Origin: Scytalidium lignicola
Lineage: Eukaryota; Ascomycota; Leotiomycetes
Assembly: GCA_002812745.2 (NCBI GenBank)
Contig: NCSJ02000074.1
Location: 1-64,000, forward strand
DNA: 64,000 bases
Direction of reading: 5' to 3'
Shown here: positions 42,690 through 54,539 of the stretch, in pieces
How positions within the stretch are numbered: position 1 is the stretch's first letter
Layout: every line of letters begins with the position of its first letter
The notes under the pieces: model-generated
Told to the model about the DNA's origin: nothing
Databases searched by the model: none
Seen by the model: the letters and a program-made list of their open reading frames with translations, nothing else
Program-made: the position numbers and the translations under genes

Positions 42690-45152
42690 ATGGCAGATCA
42701 GGAAACCTCAAATTCGACCGTGGCCATGGAAATCGCGAATACGCTGTTGCAGAAACATCATGGTGCTACCGCACCGCCGATTGAAGATGCTATAGCTCAT
42801 GCTATGTATCTTTATCAACTACCTGGGTCAATACAAGCCCACCTAGATCTGACAAATCTTTGGATGTACGACGAAGAAGGGAAAGCTACAAAGGGCGAAG
42901 ATTTATACGTTCGTCACCAGATATTAGGAAATGAATCTTATAAATATTACAGATTCTTGTCGCCAAAATACACGGCAATCCAATCTTCGAAGCATGATGA
43001 TGAACTTGATTTTATCCCTTGGCTGGTCCAAAATACCAAGCTGTCAATTACTATGCCTATCAATAAGGGTGGGCGACTGTCGGTCGAGTTTAGGTCGCTT
43101 TTTTTTTTACAGCACAGGAATAGCACTCTTCCTTTTGAAAGAATTTTGGCATCAATACCAGAATGACATCAATGACCAGATAAGAGATGAAATAGCGAAT
43201 CTACGAGTATTATGTTACGGACAACAACATGACGGCAAACGGCTTTTTTTTAATACGCCCCTGAAAAGTACCTTTGTACCATCCATCCAGCTAAAGGACG
43301 CAGTTCTGTCGTTGTGCGATGCGACTGTAGCCCCCTTTCTATTGTTAGGCAATGCGAATACAACCCCCTTCCGTGCTTTAGATGGGTCTCCACTAATTAA
43401 TGAATGGGCGTTTCTATCCACTTTTGGGGTCAAAGTTGCTGTCGATCTAGACTTTTATCTTTGGTTTGGAACACAGCCTCAGTTCAAGGAAACCTGTAAC
43501 TTGGATAGAGCAAAAATTTTTCTCCGAAAAAATTGCAGGCTTCGTAGTCGACGAAAAAAAAGCAGGATCAAGTCAAGTAAGTATATCTGATGAAGTCTGT
43601 GCGTTTAACAATCATACTTACATCAAAATACAGAGAGTCTTTTGCAAATAATTCTTTGATCTATATACCAACATCCGAGGGCCACTCTTGGGTATTACCA
43701 AAGGATTGTGCCTGGGGTGGACCCCAAACATATATCAGAAACATCAAACCATACTTTGAGGATGAGCCAAGCCTTTGTTATCTGTTCAGTTCAGTCTTAG
43801 ACATCAAGCCTCCGACCTTAGATGACTTGGTACAGTATCTCGAGTATATAAAGAAGACAGTCTATACAAAACCACCAACTGAATCGATCTACTCGTACAT
43901 TTTCAATTTTTTTTTTTCCAAATTTTTTTTTTTCCCTACACCCAAGCAGGATAAACTTCAGTCAGTAATGCGTCTAACTTTTCGTTAACCTTTACTAATC
44001 AAATGTGTCATAGAGAAATCTTTGAGAAGAAAGAGCTTGTCTGTATTTTGGAATCAGATGAACACATCTTTTGGTGCAAGCCATCAGATTGCTTTTGGGA
44101 CGGGATTTTTTTGAATTTCATAAATTCGGATTCTATCCACTATTACGACCCGACAGATATTGCTGCAAAGAGGTTTCTCCAGCAGACCTTGAATATCCAT
44201 GATATGAAACCGGATCAGGGTATCAGGAAGCTACAACTTCTTGAAAAGCGCGGATCTGTCAGTAAAGACCAAATGAATGGTTTCTTTGTTCCAGATAATG
44301 GATATTTTCAAAAGTTATTCTGCGGCAAACTCCCAATGTTAGAGTTAAATATCAAGCAAGTAACGCAATTTCACCCGGTGTTCCAGAAACTAGGCTTGCA
44401 AGAGAGGTATTTGAGTAAGTCTGTCAAACAAACTCTAAGTACTTCAGGAATATCGGTGGAAGATATATCCTTGACATCAGAAATGCGGTATAGAGCACAG
44501 GCTTTAGTCTGGTAGGTTTTTTATCGCTTTTTATTAGTGACGGTGCCTAACTTTTCTTAGTTATGTCAAATATTTAGATAGTAAAAGCTCTACGGGACGT
44601 TTATCTAAAGTTAAGCAACTCTTAGATACTATGAAGGTCTACCGCGCTACAAATATCTATATCACTTATTCAGTTAATTTTATGGGATACAAGGAAAGTG
44701 TACAGGTCCCCGAAACACTTTTCTTCTGTGAAAAATTCGGCTGTATCCACCTCTTCGTTCCAGCAGATGATATTGGTCAAAGAGAAGCTTTTGCTACACG
44801 CCTTCCCAAGGAAATAATCCAATTCATTGGGTTGCCTGAAAGCGAATCTTGGCAAATTGTCACATCCCTACTCAATGTGAAGATTGATCGAGTGAAGACG
44901 ATACTAGATCGTTTCGAGATCCAAAATTTTCTTCCGGATTTTACTTTCAATCTTCCTTTAGACCCCGAAAAAGGTCAGGCGAAGAACAAATGGTTTGAGG
45001 ATAAATTCGAGACAACCACCAGCAATGTTAAAGATCCAAATTCACCATCGGCTAGCAAACCACAAGAGAAATCAGAAGGGCAAAGGAATACCGACACATC
45101 AAATAACATCCCAATGTTCCAAGCTTCACGGAATGCCGACATGGGTACCTAA
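42690..45152 (+). pseudogene. sacsin/NO VEIN-like protein fragment, frameshifted and missing the N-terminal ATPase
   Basis: Successive frames resemble the middle and C-terminal parts of large fungal proteins with a histidine-kinase/Hsp90-type ATPase: LDFIPWLVQNTKLSITMP, KEFWHQYQNDINDQI, TFVPSIQLKDAVLSLCD, WAFLSTFGVKVAVDLDFYLW, SLIYIPTSEGHSWVLPKDC, VTQFHPVFQKLGLQERYLS and LLNVKIDRVKTILDRF. Introns still look functional at 43961-44013 and 44512-44560, and probably 43577-43633. The frame breaks at a T-run near 43098, again near 43515, and T-runs at 43909-43934 distort it. The ATPase head (DLIQNADDN-type motif) is absent and the C-terminus is shortened. It may be transcribed but an intact product is unlikely. 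Family assignment rests on recognition from memory. Confidence 0.5.
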
Positions 45153-46848
45153 TCTAACCTAGATGTCTCTGTGGATAAGCAAAGCCGTCCGACCACGTGC
45201 ACAACAACAACTATGCCTTCGGCGCCATCATCATCCGCCAGTACAGGTCGTCTAGAATCTCCACTCGATCTTTCGTGCATTCTAGCCAGTCTCCCCTCAC
45301 CTACCCATGTCCCTCCCAAGGCTCTTCCCTCGCACAACCATTCTATTTCTGCTGATATCTTGACTTTTGGTAAACAATCTATTCGATAGCCAATTATTCA
45401 TTATCAACAGCCCGCTGCTCAATAATCTGATTTGAAAATGGCACTCCGTTGAATATAGTTCTTTCCTTTACTTGCCTATTCCGAACCAGAAGTCCACTCA
45501 GACCACCGACAATAGTTACAGACTACTAGGGGGGAAAGACAAAAGTCCAATCTCTTTGGTAATTAGTTACGAGATAGAAAGGACAAGCCAGCAACGTATC
45601 CGGAAGGAGAGAAGATAAGGGCTGAGGATTCTGCATTCTACAGCTGCAGCACGGACAAGAAAGAAGCATTCAAAGCCACCCTTGTGATATCTACCTACTA
45701 GGAACATGGTCGACGAGACTATTATGACGGATAGGTAGATTGTATTGTGGTAAATCATCTGTTTACGTATATACTTAGTGAATCCTTTTCTTTGGTGCAT
45801 TTAGCTACCAGAACCAGAGTAATAGTATAATATGCATAATTTTTAAACCTCTTTTTATAAAAAATCAACCGTGGTGAATTTGCAATTAAGAAAGAAGGGT
45901 ATTTTCTCCATCAGAACATCATAAATGTGAAGAGTATTGTTAACAAGTCAATATCTAACAACTAGCAATCGCTTTACATAACAAGAATTTGCTTTCACGT
46001 TCTAGATTTTAAATCATGAAATCAAGAAACAAAGTCCATGGCGAACTGATGCATGTGCGTTATAGAATAGAGAGATAGCCCAGTATTCCTCAGTCTATGG
46101 TCGTATGTGACGGTTGTATTCATAAATGTACTTATATATAAAATAAAATGGTAGAGCGGTAACTTGATTTCACTTTCTTGCGGGAACAGGAACAGGGTAT
46201 CATTGAAAGTTGCCTCCGTCTAATACCCTACTTGTAAAATACCCCAAGTATCATATTTGGTAATACTACGATTATTCGCTCTGAAAATGAGTATATCATA
46301 TCCTACTAATAAAATTTGTATCATTTACCCCTCCACGAGGCCTGATCGAATTGGGCATCTCTAGAATGCACCTCGAATCTCTGTCCTGCATATTCCTTTC
46401 AGTGAGGGCCGAGCCGAGCCGGTAAGCTAAGTCTAAACTTTTGGGTCTAATCACTCCTGCCTCCATAGGTTACATACACCATGACTTCTGTGCATTTCAT
46501 GCTTAATTATACCTAATTCAGAATATCTCATCCAATCATTTGCTGTCCACATGCTACAAAACTTAGTTAAACAAGATTACTACAGTTATGCAATATATGC
46601 ACAATGCCAGGCGAGGGATAACCTTTAACCTTTCTTTTACTGCAAACTTATTGCTCTTATAATGGATCACTAAATGCAAAAAAATCCATTATTGCTAAGT
46701 CATAAGTGTATAGCAACTGTAACAATTTAAGGAGCAGCGATTAGGTTGCAAAACAAGAATAAAATCCACGACAAATTGATGCTAAAGAAAAAAGTAAAGA
46801 GCAAAATCGACTAGTCCTCATGAAATGAAAGAAGAGTCTCTTGCCCCA
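45153..46848. other. AT-rich intergenic region
   Basis: No gene is supported. It includes the second copy of the 34-bp repeat (46078-46111) and the 3' side of the AdoMet decarboxylase gene. Confidence 0.5.
46078..46111. repeat. 34-bp direct repeat, copy 2
   Basis: Identical to 39251-39284 and in the same orientation. The two copies bracket the kinase-like, APH-like and sacsin-like remnants. Confidence 0.85.
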
Positions 46849-48499
46849 TCACATCACCTCGCCCACCCGAGGCGCCCCTCCCACCCAGTCATTGCGTTCA
46901 TAGTACCGGAAGACCAAATCATAGCCATCAAAATCGTGCACGATCCTCTCTACGCGTCGATACCCTTTGATCTTCTCCATCTTCGCGTTGCGAATCCTGG
47001 CCGCCTCCCTGGTCTTCGCTCCTCCCGGCTCGTCGTCGAGGAGGCCAAATTCACGCATCTCGACGGAATTGGCCTTGGCCTCGAACAGTGTGACGCTGAA
47101 ACGACCCGGCTTGAAAATGCTCACCACATGCTCGATGACCTCTGTAGTCTCACGTCCAGACTGGCGCCCAGGGACATTAGTCTCGAAGGATGCGTATGAG
47201 CATTGTGGCTCCGGAGTGACATGAACCGTGAAATAGTGTGTTGCAGTGCCTGCTTGATCCGGTGCCGGAATTACACCGTTGGCTGAGAAGCCACAAGGTG
47301 TGAAGAGATAGGCATCAACGCGTGCATCCGGATATCTGGACGTTGGATAAACGTCTGATAAGCCGCAAGACTCCGATACAACCGTGCCGAGGACATGGCC
47401 CTCAGTGCGGAGGTCCTCCAGGAAGGGCACATCATCATCTGGCGTGTAGGCGCCGTTATCAGAAGACGTATTGCTGAACACATCAAAGCTCTCATCATGA
47501 ATACTTCCGGCTGTTGTGCCGCTCAAACTCAAATTAGTCTCGCTTCCTTTCTTCAGCTCGCCGAGGTTATTGCACGCCTCCCTGCGGGCATCTTGAAGCC
47601 TAGCAGAGTACCTCTCTTCCGCGACCGCACTCGCGTTTTCAAGATAGAACTGCTTAGCGTTCTCGGGCTCGAGGTCGGTCATGAGGATCTCAAGAGTCTC
47701 ATCATCATTTGGAGCTTCCGAAACCATACCATAAGCCGAGCTTGCCGGAATCTTCAAAAACTTGGTTTCGGTGGGACTCCTCTCATTGTCGGGAGTCCTT
47801 GGTGGTGTGAGTGAGCAATTTGGAGTTGTCAAATAGAGATACCAGTGATCACCATTCATTTTGCCCACCATGTACGCACTACCACCTGTAAACATATCGT
47901 CAAGGAATTTGACTTCTTGCTTCCAGCTTTTGTGTGGCCCCTGCTGTTTGTCTGGAAAGAGAAAGTTCTTCCGACTATAGAAAACCCTATAAGGAGTTGC
48001 TGCAGTCTTGATCTCCTCCAAGCAGCTGCTATTGTGCGAGGGAAATCCGGCATATATAGCAGCTATTCTCAACATACGACGCAGTCCTAGGAGTAATGTC
48101 GTCGTTCCACATGTTTTAAGAATAAGCTTGTGAGGGAAGACAAACATACTCGACTCCGAGAGCAGATATGCGTCGACATGCTCAGATTCGACCACAGACA
48201 GGACCTTGCAGTTAACTAAATCTAGCATGTCTTTCCATGTTTCACCAGATACAGCCTTTAACCCATTCTTCTTGGTAGATGGGGGCAGAGCGTCAGGTGA
48301 TGCAGCGAACCATACTTCTAACAACTTTTCGGGCCCTACAAATAATTAGTGCCCGTTGTGATAAAACGGGTATATGAAGCTTACCTTCGAAAGCATTGCT
48401 GGAATCGAGATCAACGGTAGCCTCTCGATTGATAGTGACATGTGGCGTACTTTCAGATGGCGAAAAAGTATAGTTGGACGGTATTTCAAGGTTGATCAT
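46849..48499 (-). CDS. SPE2: S-adenosylmethionine decarboxylase proenzyme, 533 aa
   Basis: Exons are 48499-48385 and 48335-46849; the 49-bp intron (GTAAGC to TTGTAG) joins SSNAFEG to PEKLLEVWF. The self-processing site is AYLLSESSMFVFPHK, with Glu99-Ser100 as the expected cleavage bond that yields the pyruvoyl cofactor. Further family blocks are FLDDMFTGGSAYMVGKMNGD, LTDLEPENAKQFYLENA-like (MTDLEPENA), YLFTPCGFSANGV and YFTVHVTPEPQCSYASFE. It makes decarboxylated AdoMet for spermidine and spermine synthesis. A long, Ser/Thr/Asp-rich insertion of about 90 residues before the C-terminal half explains the length, as in other filamentous fungi. The ATG at 48499 is the first in frame after an upstream stop. 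Confidence 0.95.
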
Positions 48500-50245
48500 C
48501 TCCGCCGCTGAGCTATGGGGGAGCTTATGAGTTAATCGAGGATTGGTGACTGTTATAGAGAAGGCTTCTCGCAGGGAACGTGAAGCACTATCTGCCACTC
48601 AGACGAACCTTGCGGTGTTCGTCTGGGAACAGAAGGCCCACCAATCGCTAGGACCAAACGTGTGCTGGCTGAGCCAGCTAAATAGGCAGTGATAAAGGTG
48701 TCACGGAAGGGACGTTATGGAGGTCGGGCACACAAAGGGATATAGAAATCCTTTGTTGGTGGAATTGTGGCTCTTTTGAATCCTCGCTCTGACAGATACC
48801 GATACCGTACACAGATATCGGGTCTAGCAGATGAGGGTTATCTGCAATTTTAAATTCGAGAGTTTAGTTGTTTTTTATATATTCAAGGACGGGGGGCGTG
48901 GCTGGTGCTATCGAGGCCTATCGAAGGTGAAAGTTAGCCACAGCTCAAAGGACAACACGTCACTCAATTCAACTCTGCTTTTTGTATCGATTTACCACCC
49001 ATGCAGGCATTGAGGCAAGAAAAGAGTTTTTTGTAAAAGAGTCTCCAAATGGCGGTATGTAATAACAACTCAAGGAACAGTTTAAATTAATCATAAGGGA
49101 GATAATGTACTTACTTTGCTGGCTTGGATAGGAATCTGAGCAGGTCCTTTTTGCTCATAGAGGATGTTGGAAGGGTGGTGGTTGTTGCTTTTGGGTCGCA
49201 GTCAGAGCCCTAAGACACTGTCTGTGACGATATGGGAAGAGATACGCAAAAGTGATCAATTCATTGAGAAGTTGGTCTTATATTGTGGCTATCGAGGGGT
49301 GGTGAATGGAGCGGTGAAAACTGTACGAAGTTCGATTTTCCGTTTTTCGTTTTCGATATTGGAAAGATAAGAATTTTGCCAAAGCCTTGATTGACGTCAT
49401 TGTCAGCGGATGAATGCTTTGATTCAGGAAGAGTGAATACCTACCAAATTGATTTTGCAAGGGAGATGTAGAAGTGCAAAGAGATAAAGTGGACAAGAAG
49501 ATGTGTGGTAAGGAGAGATTTATCTTGGGAGCTTTCGTTTGGAGGAGGGTTTTTCAGAGCCCGATGAGCGAATTTTAGCCCTGAGCGTTGGCACTGTCGG
49601 CACGAGGCGCAGACAACCCCGCTTATCCCCACCAAAATGTGTGCAGCTCTCCCTCTCTTCTTGACGGAAAGCTAATTATCCCTCTTCCAATTTATTATTT
49701 TTTGTACTTTATTAAGGATGATAGTTTTATTAATGCTAATCTAAAGCATTGTGATGTCCTACAAAATTCGGGAAAATTTGTGGTGCCTCAAATATTTCTT
49801 TCGGTGGAGCCTACAGCAAGAGAGAGGTCCCCGAAATTCCGAGCATTTTTTTAATTCTTGATTCAGGCACAGCATCTTCTAGCTCGAGTTTAGCGGGTTG
49901 ATCGTACTGAATACCGTTACAAATCTGCTGCATTCTGCTGCTGTGTCGCATGCACCAGGCATAAGCCTTGAGGCGTCATCCACAGCGCCAACCAATCCAC
50001 ACAATGCTTCCAAACAACCAACTCTCAACACCACCATTGGCGAGTTCTTAAAGCTCCTTGAGAAAGTCGTTGAATATCGCCTCTACCCCGACCTCAGATC
50101 TGGCAAGACCCCCTGGAAAGGTAATCTATCGTAAAGTTATATCTTTTCACCATGTATCCATATGCTCCAAACGCCTTAAATGCCCCTTGCTTCCACCAAT
50201 ATACAAACATATGTTATGAATCATATCATCTTTAGCCTGCCCCCC
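48500..50245. other. long leader/intergenic region
   Basis: 1.7 kb without a supported gene. On the minus strand, 49158-49111 encodes a 15-codon frame (MSKKDLLRFLSKPAK) whose end overlaps a perfect GTAAGT donor; it could be a 5' UTR exon or upstream frame of SPE2. A plus-strand frame near 49930-50134 has protein-like composition but no start codon. Confidence 0.4.
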
Positions 50246-51211
50246 TTAACCGACCACGGATTCTATAACTTGCTTTGTGATATCTTCATAGACTGCACAT
50301 AGAGAACAATCCGTATATTTTTGAACGAGTTCTGCTTGCTCTTCAACACCAGATTCTGACCGAGACATGCCGCCTGGTTGTGCTCCGAAATTTTGGCCAT
50401 TCACAGATGTCCCAACTGGGTATGTTGGGCGTCTCCCGGCTTCAATCAACATGACAAATTGAGGGTCGATTGGCACACTTCCCAAAAACTTGACATTGAA
50501 TTCCTGTGCCATGACTTTTCCTCCACCCGAACTAAATATAGCGGTGCACTCTGAGCAGTTCGGACAAACGAAGCCGCTCATGTTTTCCACAACACCAATC
50601 ACATTTATTCCAGTCTTCACGCAGAAATTCAACTCTTTCCTAACATCAGCTGTTGAAACCGCTTGTGGCGTGGTAACTACAACAGCCCCGGCAACCTGGC
50701 CTGGACTCGCAGTCTGAAGTAATGTCTCGGCGAGAGCTATGTGTTCGTCCGAAGTACCAGGGGGTGTATCGATGAGCAGGTAATCAAGCTCGCCCCAGAG
50801 GACATCCGACAGGAATTGGCGCACCATGGCAGTCTTTTTGGGGCCTCTCCAGACCACCGCATCGCCACGATCTCGAAGGAGAAAGCCCAAGCTCATGCAT
50901 CGCAACTGTCCGATTCCGGTCGCGGGGTCTGCGGGGTGCACGAGCACTGGTATCCATCCACCTGGAGCCTGTGTTACTTTTGAGGACTCGATATTGAACA
51001 TTCGCGGCATCGAAGGGCCAGTAAGATCTATATCAAGGACCCCAACAGAATGACCTGCCAGTGAGAGGGACAAGGCGAGTTGAGTGGTCACCGAGGACTT
51101 TCCTACCCCCCCTTTGCCTGAGAGAACCTATGAACTTGTTAATTTGCGCCTTTAAATAAAGAGTAGTATCTACCATACCAGAACTATATGTTTCACCTTG
51201 TCTAAAGACAT
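50246..51211 (-). CDS. CFD1: cytosolic Fe-S cluster assembly factor Cfd1 (NUBP2), 304 aa
   Basis: Exons are 51211-51179 and 51127-50246; the 51-bp intron (GTATGG to CATAG) falls just before the P-loop. The product reads [20 protein letters not shown] with the deviant Walker [10 protein letters not shown] (residues 15-23), then [25 protein letters not shown] and [17 protein letters not shown]. Cys199 and Cys202 bind the bridging cluster shared with Nbp35. Family: Mrp/NBP35 ATPases, scaffold of the cytosolic iron-sulfur assembly machinery. An insertion near 265 ([20 protein letters not shown]) is longer than in yeast. Confidence 0.95.
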
Positions 51212-51541
51212 CTTGATCTGCAGTGAATCGAAAAAGAATCACTTGTGAAAAAGAGTTGGTGAGTTGGTGACATAATTCCGTGGAGGCAAAAGTCAAGAGG
51301 AATTTCTTATCGATTATCAATCAGAAGAACCCTTGGGCCGCAGAAACGTCGGCGAACCAGGATCTTCGGACCGGGTCTGCTCAGACCATGTTACAAGCAA
51401 TTTATTACAGTACAGTAATTACCCGTCTCTGCCCCCGATAACATCATGCAAGGAGCACGCACCCAAGTCAATTCAACGATGCAGATTGCCCCCCTTCGAA
51501 AATTCACAACATCATGAAAACCTCCTCCTGTTCGCGTGGAT
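51212..51541. promoter_or_regulatory. divergent promoter, CFD1 and AP-accessory-like gene
   Basis: 330 bases separate the two start codons, so the promoters overlap. No specific element is claimed. Confidence 0.5.
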
Positions 51542-54079
51542 ATGGATGATCCTTGGGGCTCGCCATGGGCGGATGAAGGCCCTAATGCGATTTCGAAGCC
51601 CCAGAATGTTATTGTAAAGCCGGCCTCTCCGGCTAGGGGATCTCCTATAGGGGAGAATGTCAATTCTCCTTGGGATGATGAGGACGATGGATTTGGAGAC
51701 TGGTCGGTAGCACCAGAGCCCGGATTATCAAATACAGCATACTTGGAGATAAAGTTAGGCCAAGGATCGGATGCAGAAAATGGCACCAGCGACTTGCTCG
51801 CGCCAAAGAAGGATATCGAACAACCATCACCTGCTTGGGGACATGAGAGTCCATTACCTCTTGAAAGCGATCTCAAACTTTCTTCAATTCCAACTCTACA
51901 ACTGGAGCAAGGGCAAGATGCTCAACCTCCTCCGGACCCCTGGGCAGCTGGAAAGGAGAATGGTGCTACTCCTACACTGTTTGAAGAGCAAAATGTCGCA
52001 TGGCAAGATTCTGGGGCAAGAGATTCTGATATAGAGCGGCAGGATCAGAGTGCAAGTGCGGATCAGGGCCCAACACATTCTAACGTCGACACATTGAAGC
52101 TTGGAAATGAAGAAACAACAGAGGATGATGAAGAAGAAGAAGAAGCTCTTCCTCCACCGATACAATTGCCGCTAGAATCGGAGCAAGTTGAAAAGACTGA
52201 ACATGATTCGTCGAGGCCATCCTCCTCCGATAATAGTCACCGTGATGACAGGGTACTGTCTGAATCGCCACGAACCTCGATCGATGAGCCTGGAAAACCT
52301 CGTGTAATTAGGAAGGTCTCCTCCAAGGTGAAAGTGCTAGTGGAACACTTTGATGGTTTGGCGGTGGTCGGGGTTCCAGCTACGGTAGAAAGTATGGTCC
52401 CAGGAGAAGGGCCTGAGGTACCTAAGGAGGAATCTCCCAAACCGGAAGAAGAAGTAGACGGAGAGGGGGATGATTTCGGGGATTTCGAGGAGGGGATGTC
52501 GGAGAGTGGTGATACTTTCGATACGTCTCCAGAAGGTCCATCTATCTCGTCTCCGGAAGCTAATTCTACGAAACAAATTATTACTGGTGCCGAAGATTTC
52601 AAGGTTTTAGAAGAGCATGCTCCTGTCCAGTTTGGCGTTGATGTATCCCTTCTCAGACGGTTGTTTCCAGATCTTGAAACTACAGAACCGCCTTCAACTA
52701 ATTACACCGAGACCTTTATATCCGATATAATCCCGCAAGATACTTTCTCTACCACCGAAGAAAGGAAAGTGTGGTATCGGATATCAAGATATGGTACTAT
52801 GCGGCAGTACAACAGTGGGGATGATGAGAACTATACACGAGTTGACTGGAACCACTCTAAGGTGCGTGAGGATACACTTAAAATTGTGGCAAAATGGATG
52901 GAAGAAGATCGCATTAGTGGCCGGGTCACGCTCGGTGGATCTAATAAGGGAAGTGCGCTTTTTGGCTGGGATAATAAGAAAGCCGCGGTTCCCATATCAA
53001 CGGCTTTTGCTTCCAAACGTGGATCTGAAAAGACTAAGATACAGATACCTCCAGAACCGAAGTCTTCAGTAGATTCTATAGAATCGCCTACGAACTTTTC
53101 AAAGCCCACTACCCCACTTAAAGAACGTCGCAGGAGTTCAGTGGCATCTCCTCTTGATGTCAAGGCCAAGGTACCTGTTCCGGTTGCACAGTTTAGTTGG
53201 AATAGCGTTGAGGACGCGAAGCCAGTCGCGAAGGGAGAGAATGACAAGGTTGGCGACTCTAGTGCAGATAAAATTCTAGCTCTACCCAAGCTACAGCCCG
53301 TTGTTCAGCCTACACCTATCGTTGAACAACAGCCTGCAAAGCCAAAGCCTAGTGCTTTAATCTTGGCTGAGAACGATAAAGTCACTACGTTGCCAGTGGT
53401 ATTTGCGGCATCACCATCTGACAAGATCCTTCCTCCTATTATACCCCCTACAATCCCTCCATCAGAAGATCCAGATGATGACGATTGGGGAGAAATGGTA
53501 TCTTCACCGATTGTCACAAGCCAATCTCCCCTGCCCCTTCCAGGAGGCCAGCACCACGAGAAATCGATCAGTATTAGCGGAACTGCATCTTTTCACAATC
53601 CCCATCCCTCTTCTCTGGATCCCCGAGACGTTCTCAGGCGTGGGCATAAGACAACCGCTAGTCTTGGTGATATTCTAATCCCTAGCACCAAGACTCCTCT
53701 GGTTGGCCATTCTAAACCGCCGCTTACGGCAAGCCTAACTAGCGCTGGGTTTCCGGATTTCTTCTCAAGCTCTCCGTCAAACACACCTACTAGCACCATG
53801 GTCACTAGTACAACCAGCGCATTTGATCCTTGGGCCTCTGCAGATTTCTCAATCTTTGAGAAACCATCTGCAGCACCTCCAAAACCTTCACCTCCAACTT
53901 TCACGAAACCTTCTTCTCGAGGTATGACTAATACCTCCAAAAGACCCATGAGTTTTGCGGCACCTTTTACCTCGTCGCCATTACGAAACCAGCAGTCTCC
54001 AGCGGAGGTGGAGCAGGACGAAATTTTCAGAAAAATTATCGCAGGGTTGCCCGATCTATCATATATGATGAGGCGATGA
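51542..54079 (+). CDS. disordered protein with DPW and acidic-Phe motifs, possible AP-1/clathrin accessory factor, 845 aa
   Basis: A single exon starts with ATG at 51542 (MDDPWGSPWADEG). The N-terminal 320 residues are acidic and disordered with tandem DPW/SPW motifs, DDGFGDWSV, and GDDFGDFEEGM. A conserved folded block near residues 360-490 reads VSLLRRLFPDL, ERKVWYRISRYGTMRQYN and YTRVDWNHSKVREDTLKIVAKW. The C-terminal part is Ser/Pro-rich with DDDWGEMVSSP, FDPWASADFSIF and the terminal IIAGLPDLSYMM. Family knowledge: DPW and [DE]xGxF[DG]F motifs bind adaptor ears and clathrin accessory proteins, as in aftiphilin/gamma-synergin and yeast Laa2. I infer a trafficking role; direct homology is not shown. 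Confidence 0.8.
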   Translation: MDDPWGSPWADEGPNAISKPQNVIVKPASPARGSPIGENVNSPWDDEDDGFGDWSVAPEPGLSNTAYLEIKLGQGSDAENGTSDLLAPKKDIEQPSPAWGHESPLPLESDLKLSSIPTLQLEQGQDAQPPPDPWAAGKENGATPTLFEEQNVAWQDSGARDSDIERQDQSASADQGPTHSNVDTLKLGNEETTEDDEEEEEALPPPIQLPLESEQVEKTEHDSSRPSSSDNSHRDDRVLSESPRTSIDEPGKPRVIRKVSSKVKVLVEHFDGLAVVGVPATVESMVPGEGPEVPKEESPKPEEEVDGEGDDFGDFEEGMSESGDTFDTSPEGPSISSPEANSTKQIITGAEDFKVLEEHAPVQFGVDVSLLRRLFPDLETTEPPSTNYTETFISDIIPQDTFSTTEERKVWYRISRYGTMRQYNSGDDENYTRVDWNHSKVREDTLKIVAKWMEEDRISGRVTLGGSNKGSALFGWDNKKAAVPISTAFASKRGSEKTKIQIPPEPKSSVDSIESPTNFSKPTTPLKERRRSSVASPLDVKAKVPVPVAQFSWNSVEDAKPVAKGENDKVGDSSADKILALPKLQPVVQPTPIVEQQPAKPKPSALILAENDKVTTLPVVFAASPSDKILPPIIPPTIPPSEDPDDDDWGEMVSSPIVTSQSPLPLPGGQHHEKSISISGTASFHNPHPSSLDPRDVLRRGHKTTASLGDILIPSTKTPLVGHSKPPLTASLTSAGFPDFFSSSPSNTPTSTMVTSTTSAFDPWASADFSIFEKPSAAPPKPSPPTFTKPSSRGMTNTSKRPMSFAAPFTSSPLRNQQSPAEVEQDEIFRKIIAGLPDLSYMMRR

Positions 54080-54539
54080 GTCTCATATTTACCGAAGCTT
54101 TTGTATTTTAATTATAGTATTATTAGTCTGTTGCCATAAGGGTCTTAGCTGGCGAGGATGCTATAGAGTTAGATCTGGCCAGGCATTGCACATAGCGTTC
54201 AGCATTTAGCGTTGGAGTATATGGCTTTGTAATTTTGGATAATGAATACCTTGAACTAAGGATAAAAAGTATATACAACAAATATGAATGAAATAAAAAT
54301 GCCAATAAGGGTTTACAAGTTTTTCTCATTCTCATACATTGTACTTTATTAGCGACACCAACTTACCTTCTATTGTTCTTTAAAGTCATAATAGTTCTAT
54401 CACCTACACGTCCTGATAGCATTGGGAGAGCGTTTTTTACTATTTCCTCTAGATAACACATGTTTGGCGAATCTCTATCCAAGATTTCCCGCCATATGAT
54501 ACAGTACTATACATTGCGCCGCTGACACAATAAATGCGT
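54080..54539. other. intergenic region between convergent genes
   Basis: AT-rich 3' flanks of two converging genes; AATAAA-like signals occur near 54291. No gene. Confidence 0.5.

Noticed and set aside
49898..50134. Plus-strand frame ending RLYPDLRSGKTPWKG
   Set aside because: Protein-like composition but no ATG and no plausible neighbouring exon found.
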